Assembly (NCBI GenBank): GCA_020635435.1
Contig: JACJZU010000003.1
Coordinates: 248,001 to 312,000 of the forward strand
Length of the DNA stretch: 64,000 nt
Reading direction: 5' to 3'
DNA from: Flavobacteriales bacterium
GTDB taxonomy: Bacteria > Bacteroidota > Bacteroidia > NS11-12g > UBA9320
In this document: in pieces, positions 61,741 through 64,000 of the stretch
How positions within the stretch are numbered: position 1 is the first letter of the stretch
Layout of the letters: each line of letters starts with the position of its first letter
Notes under the pieces: model-generated
Seen by the model: only the letters and a program-made list of their open reading frames with translations
Told to the model about the DNA's origin: nothing
Databases searched by the model: none
Made by a program: the position numbers and the translations under genes

Positions 61741-63846
61741 TTATTCGATATTTTGACCGGTAATGCCTTCGGTTACGGAAAGAACCAGGTCACCGATCCG
61801 CTCGATATGGGAGATCAGGTTGCTGTATACCAAGCCACTATTGGCCGGATAATCTCCTTTTTCCAAATGTTTCAGGTGTTTCTTGCGCATGCGGTCTCTC
61901 GTTTTGTCCAATCCCTGCTCTACGGCAATTGCTTCAGCTGAATTCACTTGATCGTAGGGCATTTTGAGGTTATTGAGCATAACGTTGAACGCCTGCCCAA
62001 GCAGATCGAGATAACCGTTCAGATATTCACGCTGTTTCTGACTGAACCAGACATCGTCTTCCATCTTGCGCTCAACGATCTGCATCATTTGAATGAACAT
62101 GTCACCAATATGTTCCAGATCATTGGTTATACTCAATATGGCACGTAATTGGGTAGACGTGGAGGGTGTGAGATCGAAACGGTTCAGCTCCAGGAGGTAT
62201 TTGCTGATCTCGCTGTAGATCCGGTCGGTGATATGCTCGTAGTGCCGAAGTTTCTCCGTTAATTCGGGATGTTTGGTGCGATCTTTCTCATTGAGTAACT
62301 CGCGGATCTTAAGGAGCATTCTCTGATCCAATTCAGCCAGCTTTACCACTTCCTTCTGAGCCTCTACTATAGATAATTCCGGAGTAGGGGACATACCGGC
62401 CGATATGTATTCCAGGCGGAATATCTCATCTTCTTCTCCTTTGGAAGGAACGGTTCGCACCGCGAGGCGGATCAGAAAAGGAACCATCCAGATCATGATC
62501 AGTACGTTCGTGAGATTGAACAGGCTATGGAATCCCGCCAAGGCTATGGCTGCCGATTCGCCGTTGTTGAACGGATCGCCCGGCACGAAATAATCCACGA
62601 TCTGGAGGAAAAACGGCATCAGGAATATCATCCACGATACACCTACGATGTTGAACATGGAATGAATCCGTGCGGAGCGCTTTGCATGAACGTTTCCAAC
62701 GAGCGAAGCCAACTCAGCCGTTATCGTCGTCCCGATATTCTCACCAAGGATCATTGCTGCACCAACCTCAAAGGGTACGATCCCTTTAACAACCAACGCG
62801 AGTGTGAGAGCCATGGCAGCACTCGATGATTGGATGATGATCGTGACCAGTGCACCAAGACCAACGAACAATACACGTCCCAGAAATGGTATATCTGAAT
62901 ACTTTGCAAAAAACTGAATGATCGGAGAATCCTCATCCAGATCCGGCACAGAATCCTTGAGGAACCCTAATCCCATGAAAAGTAGTGCAAACCCGATTAT
63001 GGCACTTCCCCAGCTCTTCGAATTCCCTTTCTGTATGAATAGGAAAGGGGCACCTATGGCCAGAATAAATAATGAATAAGCCGATATACTCACTTTAAAC
63101 CCGAATACCGAGATCAGCCATCCGGTAATCGTTGTTCCAATATTGGCCCCCATCATGATCCCGGCCGACTCCGTCAGGGTCAACAATCCCGCATTCACAA
63201 AACTTACAGTCATAACCGTAGTTGCCGAGCTGGATTGTACAAGGGCTGTTATTAAGAAGCCACTCAGTACGCCCACATACCTGTTCGAGGTCATGGTTCC
63301 TAAGATCTGTCGCAATCGGCCACCGGCACTTTGTTGCAGTCCTTCCGACATGACCTTCATGCCGTAAATGAACATGCCCAGCGCACCGATCAGGACTATG
63401 AATCTGTAAAGACCCCAGGGTCTGTTTGTTGTATTCTTCTGAACGGGCGACCAGGTGAACAACTCTTCAGATCCCGGGATCTTCACCTCGCCATTTTGCT
63501 TCGTATAACCGATCTGCCAGTCGTATTTCGTGTCTCCGGCCAATCCGTCTAACTTGTATTCTGTAAGGTCGCTTCTCAATAACTCACTGTACACCCATTC
63601 ATTACCGCTCCCTAAATGCTTTTTGTAACGGACAGCTACGTACGATACATTTCCACTGAAGTCGCAATCGATGGACCAATAAATATGTAGCGAACCTTCA
63701 CCTTCCTTAGCATAGATATTCCTGAAACCGAGATCCTTTTCGGAAGCAGCTGAACCGGAAGCAAAAAGAGACGGAACCAGACTGGTAAGAAATGTGATAA
63801 GTATCCAGTAACGGTTAATTTGAGTTAGCCTGATCTTTAGTTTCAT
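61741..63846 (-). CDS. Na/Pi cotransporter (NptA) with PhoU domain and N-terminal beta domain
   Basis: A 701-residue membrane protein. After a signal peptide (ending SLFASG) lies an extra FnIII-like beta domain (about 35-135; GSLHIYWSIDCD...YKLDGLAGDTKYDWQIGYT). The transporter core (about 145-480) has the two signature repeats QSSSATT and QSSSAAM and two GANIGTTIT / GENIGTTIT blocks. The C-terminal PhoU-like helical bundle spans about 500-690. It would import phosphate with sodium. A candidate Pho box and -7 element are upstream, and phoH follows 17 bp downstream. Confidence 0.93.
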   Translation of the reverse strand: MKLKIRLTQINRYWILITFLTSLVPSLFASGSAASEKDLGFRNIYAKEGEGSLHIYWSIDCDFSGNVSYVAVRYKKHLGSGNEWVYSELLRSDLTEYKLDGLAGDTKYDWQIGYTKQNGEVKIPGSEELFTWSPVQKNTTNRPWGLYRFIVLIGALGMFIYGMKVMSEGLQQSAGGRLRQILGTMTSNRYVGVLSGFLITALVQSSSATTVMTVSFVNAGLLTLTESAGIMMGANIGTTITGWLISVFGFKVSISAYSLFILAIGAPFLFIQKGNSKSWGSAIIGFALLFMGLGFLKDSVPDLDEDSPIIQFFAKYSDIPFLGRVLFVGLGALVTIIIQSSSAAMALTLALVVKGIVPFEVGAAMILGENIGTTITAELASLVGNVHAKRSARIHSMFNIVGVSWMIFLMPFFLQIVDYFVPGDPFNNGESAAIALAGFHSLFNLTNVLIMIWMVPFLIRLAVRTVPSKGEEDEIFRLEYISAGMSPTPELSIVEAQKEVVKLAELDQRMLLKIRELLNEKDRTKHPELTEKLRHYEHITDRIYSEISKYLLELNRFDLTPSTSTQLRAILSITNDLEHIGDMFIQMMQIVERKMEDDVWFSQKQREYLNGYLDLLGQAFNVMLNNLKMPYDQVNSAEAIAVEQGLDKTRDRMRKKHLKHLEKGDYPANSGLVYSNLISHIERIGDLVLSVTEGITGQNIE

Positions 63847-63863
63847 TTGATCCTACGAACCGG

Positions 63864-63871
63864 CAAAAGTA
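63864..63871 (-). promoter_or_regulatory. -7 promoter element of the Na/Pi cotransporter gene
   Basis: TACTTTTG on the minus strand fits TAnnTTTG and ends 17 bp before the ATG. No clear TTG lies at the usual -33 spacing, as is common in activator-dependent promoters. Confidence 0.5.
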
Positions 63872-63902
63872 GCTTGCAAAGCTCCCATGCCACCGAACGC
63901 AA

Positions 63903-63924
63903 TGTTAAGGATTTGTTAAGGATA
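63903..63924 (-). promoter_or_regulatory. Candidate Pho box (11 bp direct repeat)
   Basis: TGTTAAGGATT (63903-63913) and TGTTAAGGATA (63914-63924) form a perfect-period 11 bp direct repeat on the plus strand. Read toward the gene (minus strand) it is TTAACA-AATCC-TTAACA, the hexamer-N5-hexamer form of the PhoP/PhoB binding site. It lies 31 bp upstream of the -7 box of the phosphate symporter gene. Two hexamers are seen; B. subtilis targets often have four. Confidence 0.6.
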
Positions 63925-64000
63925 GAAATGAACAAATTGGCCACATTTGGTCATCATTACTCCGTTTTTAGTATGATTGTGATGGGCTAAAAACCGATAT

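Overview
The window looks like a chromosomal segment of a Bacteroidota bacterium, most likely Flavobacteriales or a relative. The reasons are: type IX secretion (T9SS) type A C-terminal sorting domains on two large secreted proteins (32101-35871 and 38266-39948), many TAnnTTTG -7 promoter elements, no strong Shine-Dalgarno sequences, and Bacteroidota-style genes (DUF1573, NptA-PhoU, short NFACT/RqcH, LuxC-type acyl-CoA reductase). I recognised no tRNA, rRNA or CRISPR array.

Region 1 (1 to about 6000) is an AT-rich accessory island with every gene on the minus strand. It reads as an integron-like cassette array: four 130-135 bp imperfect-palindrome sites (about 1718-1849, 2403-2533, 3300-3432, 4947-5080) separate the genes. 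The 5' edge of each cassette is the reverse complement of the start of the cassette's own downstream site, which is the signature of attC-bounded cassettes. In minus-strand reading order the cassettes carry an AbiJ-NTD4/HEPN-like protein; a three-gene set (Crp/Fnr regulator, YciI-like, DoxX-like); a TIR-domain protein with an intact candidate NADase glutamate; and a small exported molybdopterin-oxidoreductase-like protein. An IS1182-type element sits at the end of the fourth site. No integrase gene is visible; 5962-6526 next to the first cassette holds no gene.

Region 2 (6.5-16.9 kb) is mixed: DinB-like protein, transglycosylase-like protein, substrate-binding protein, cystathionine beta-synthase divergent from a glycosyltransferase, a glycine-rich lipoprotein, two overlapping exported proteins, a C69 dipeptidase, then a repeat block (simple repeats plus five 102-109 bp palindromic repeats), and a monooxygenase-like protein.

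Region 3 (17-64 kb) is dense housekeeping DNA: cyclophilin lipoprotein and hydrolase, prfC, HtrA protease, DUF1573, ruvB-queG-DUF389, ychF, queE-folD, two paralogous lipoproteins plus a subtilase, a giant T9SS cargo, a DUF255 thioredoxin-like protein, an NHL/PKD T9SS protein, purC, LuxC-like reductase plus LpxL-like acyltransferase, YkuK-like protein, an E2 acyltransferase, kdsB, pyrG, MOSC protein, ABC-F ATPase, DPP-IV, RqcH, map, omega-amidase plus methionine/glutamine aminotransferase, htpG, and a NptA-phoH pair preceded by a candidate Pho box. Queuosine (queE, queG), nucleotide (purC, pyrG, folD), envelope (kdsB, LpxL-like) and protein-quality functions (htpG, HtrA, RqcH, map) are all represented.
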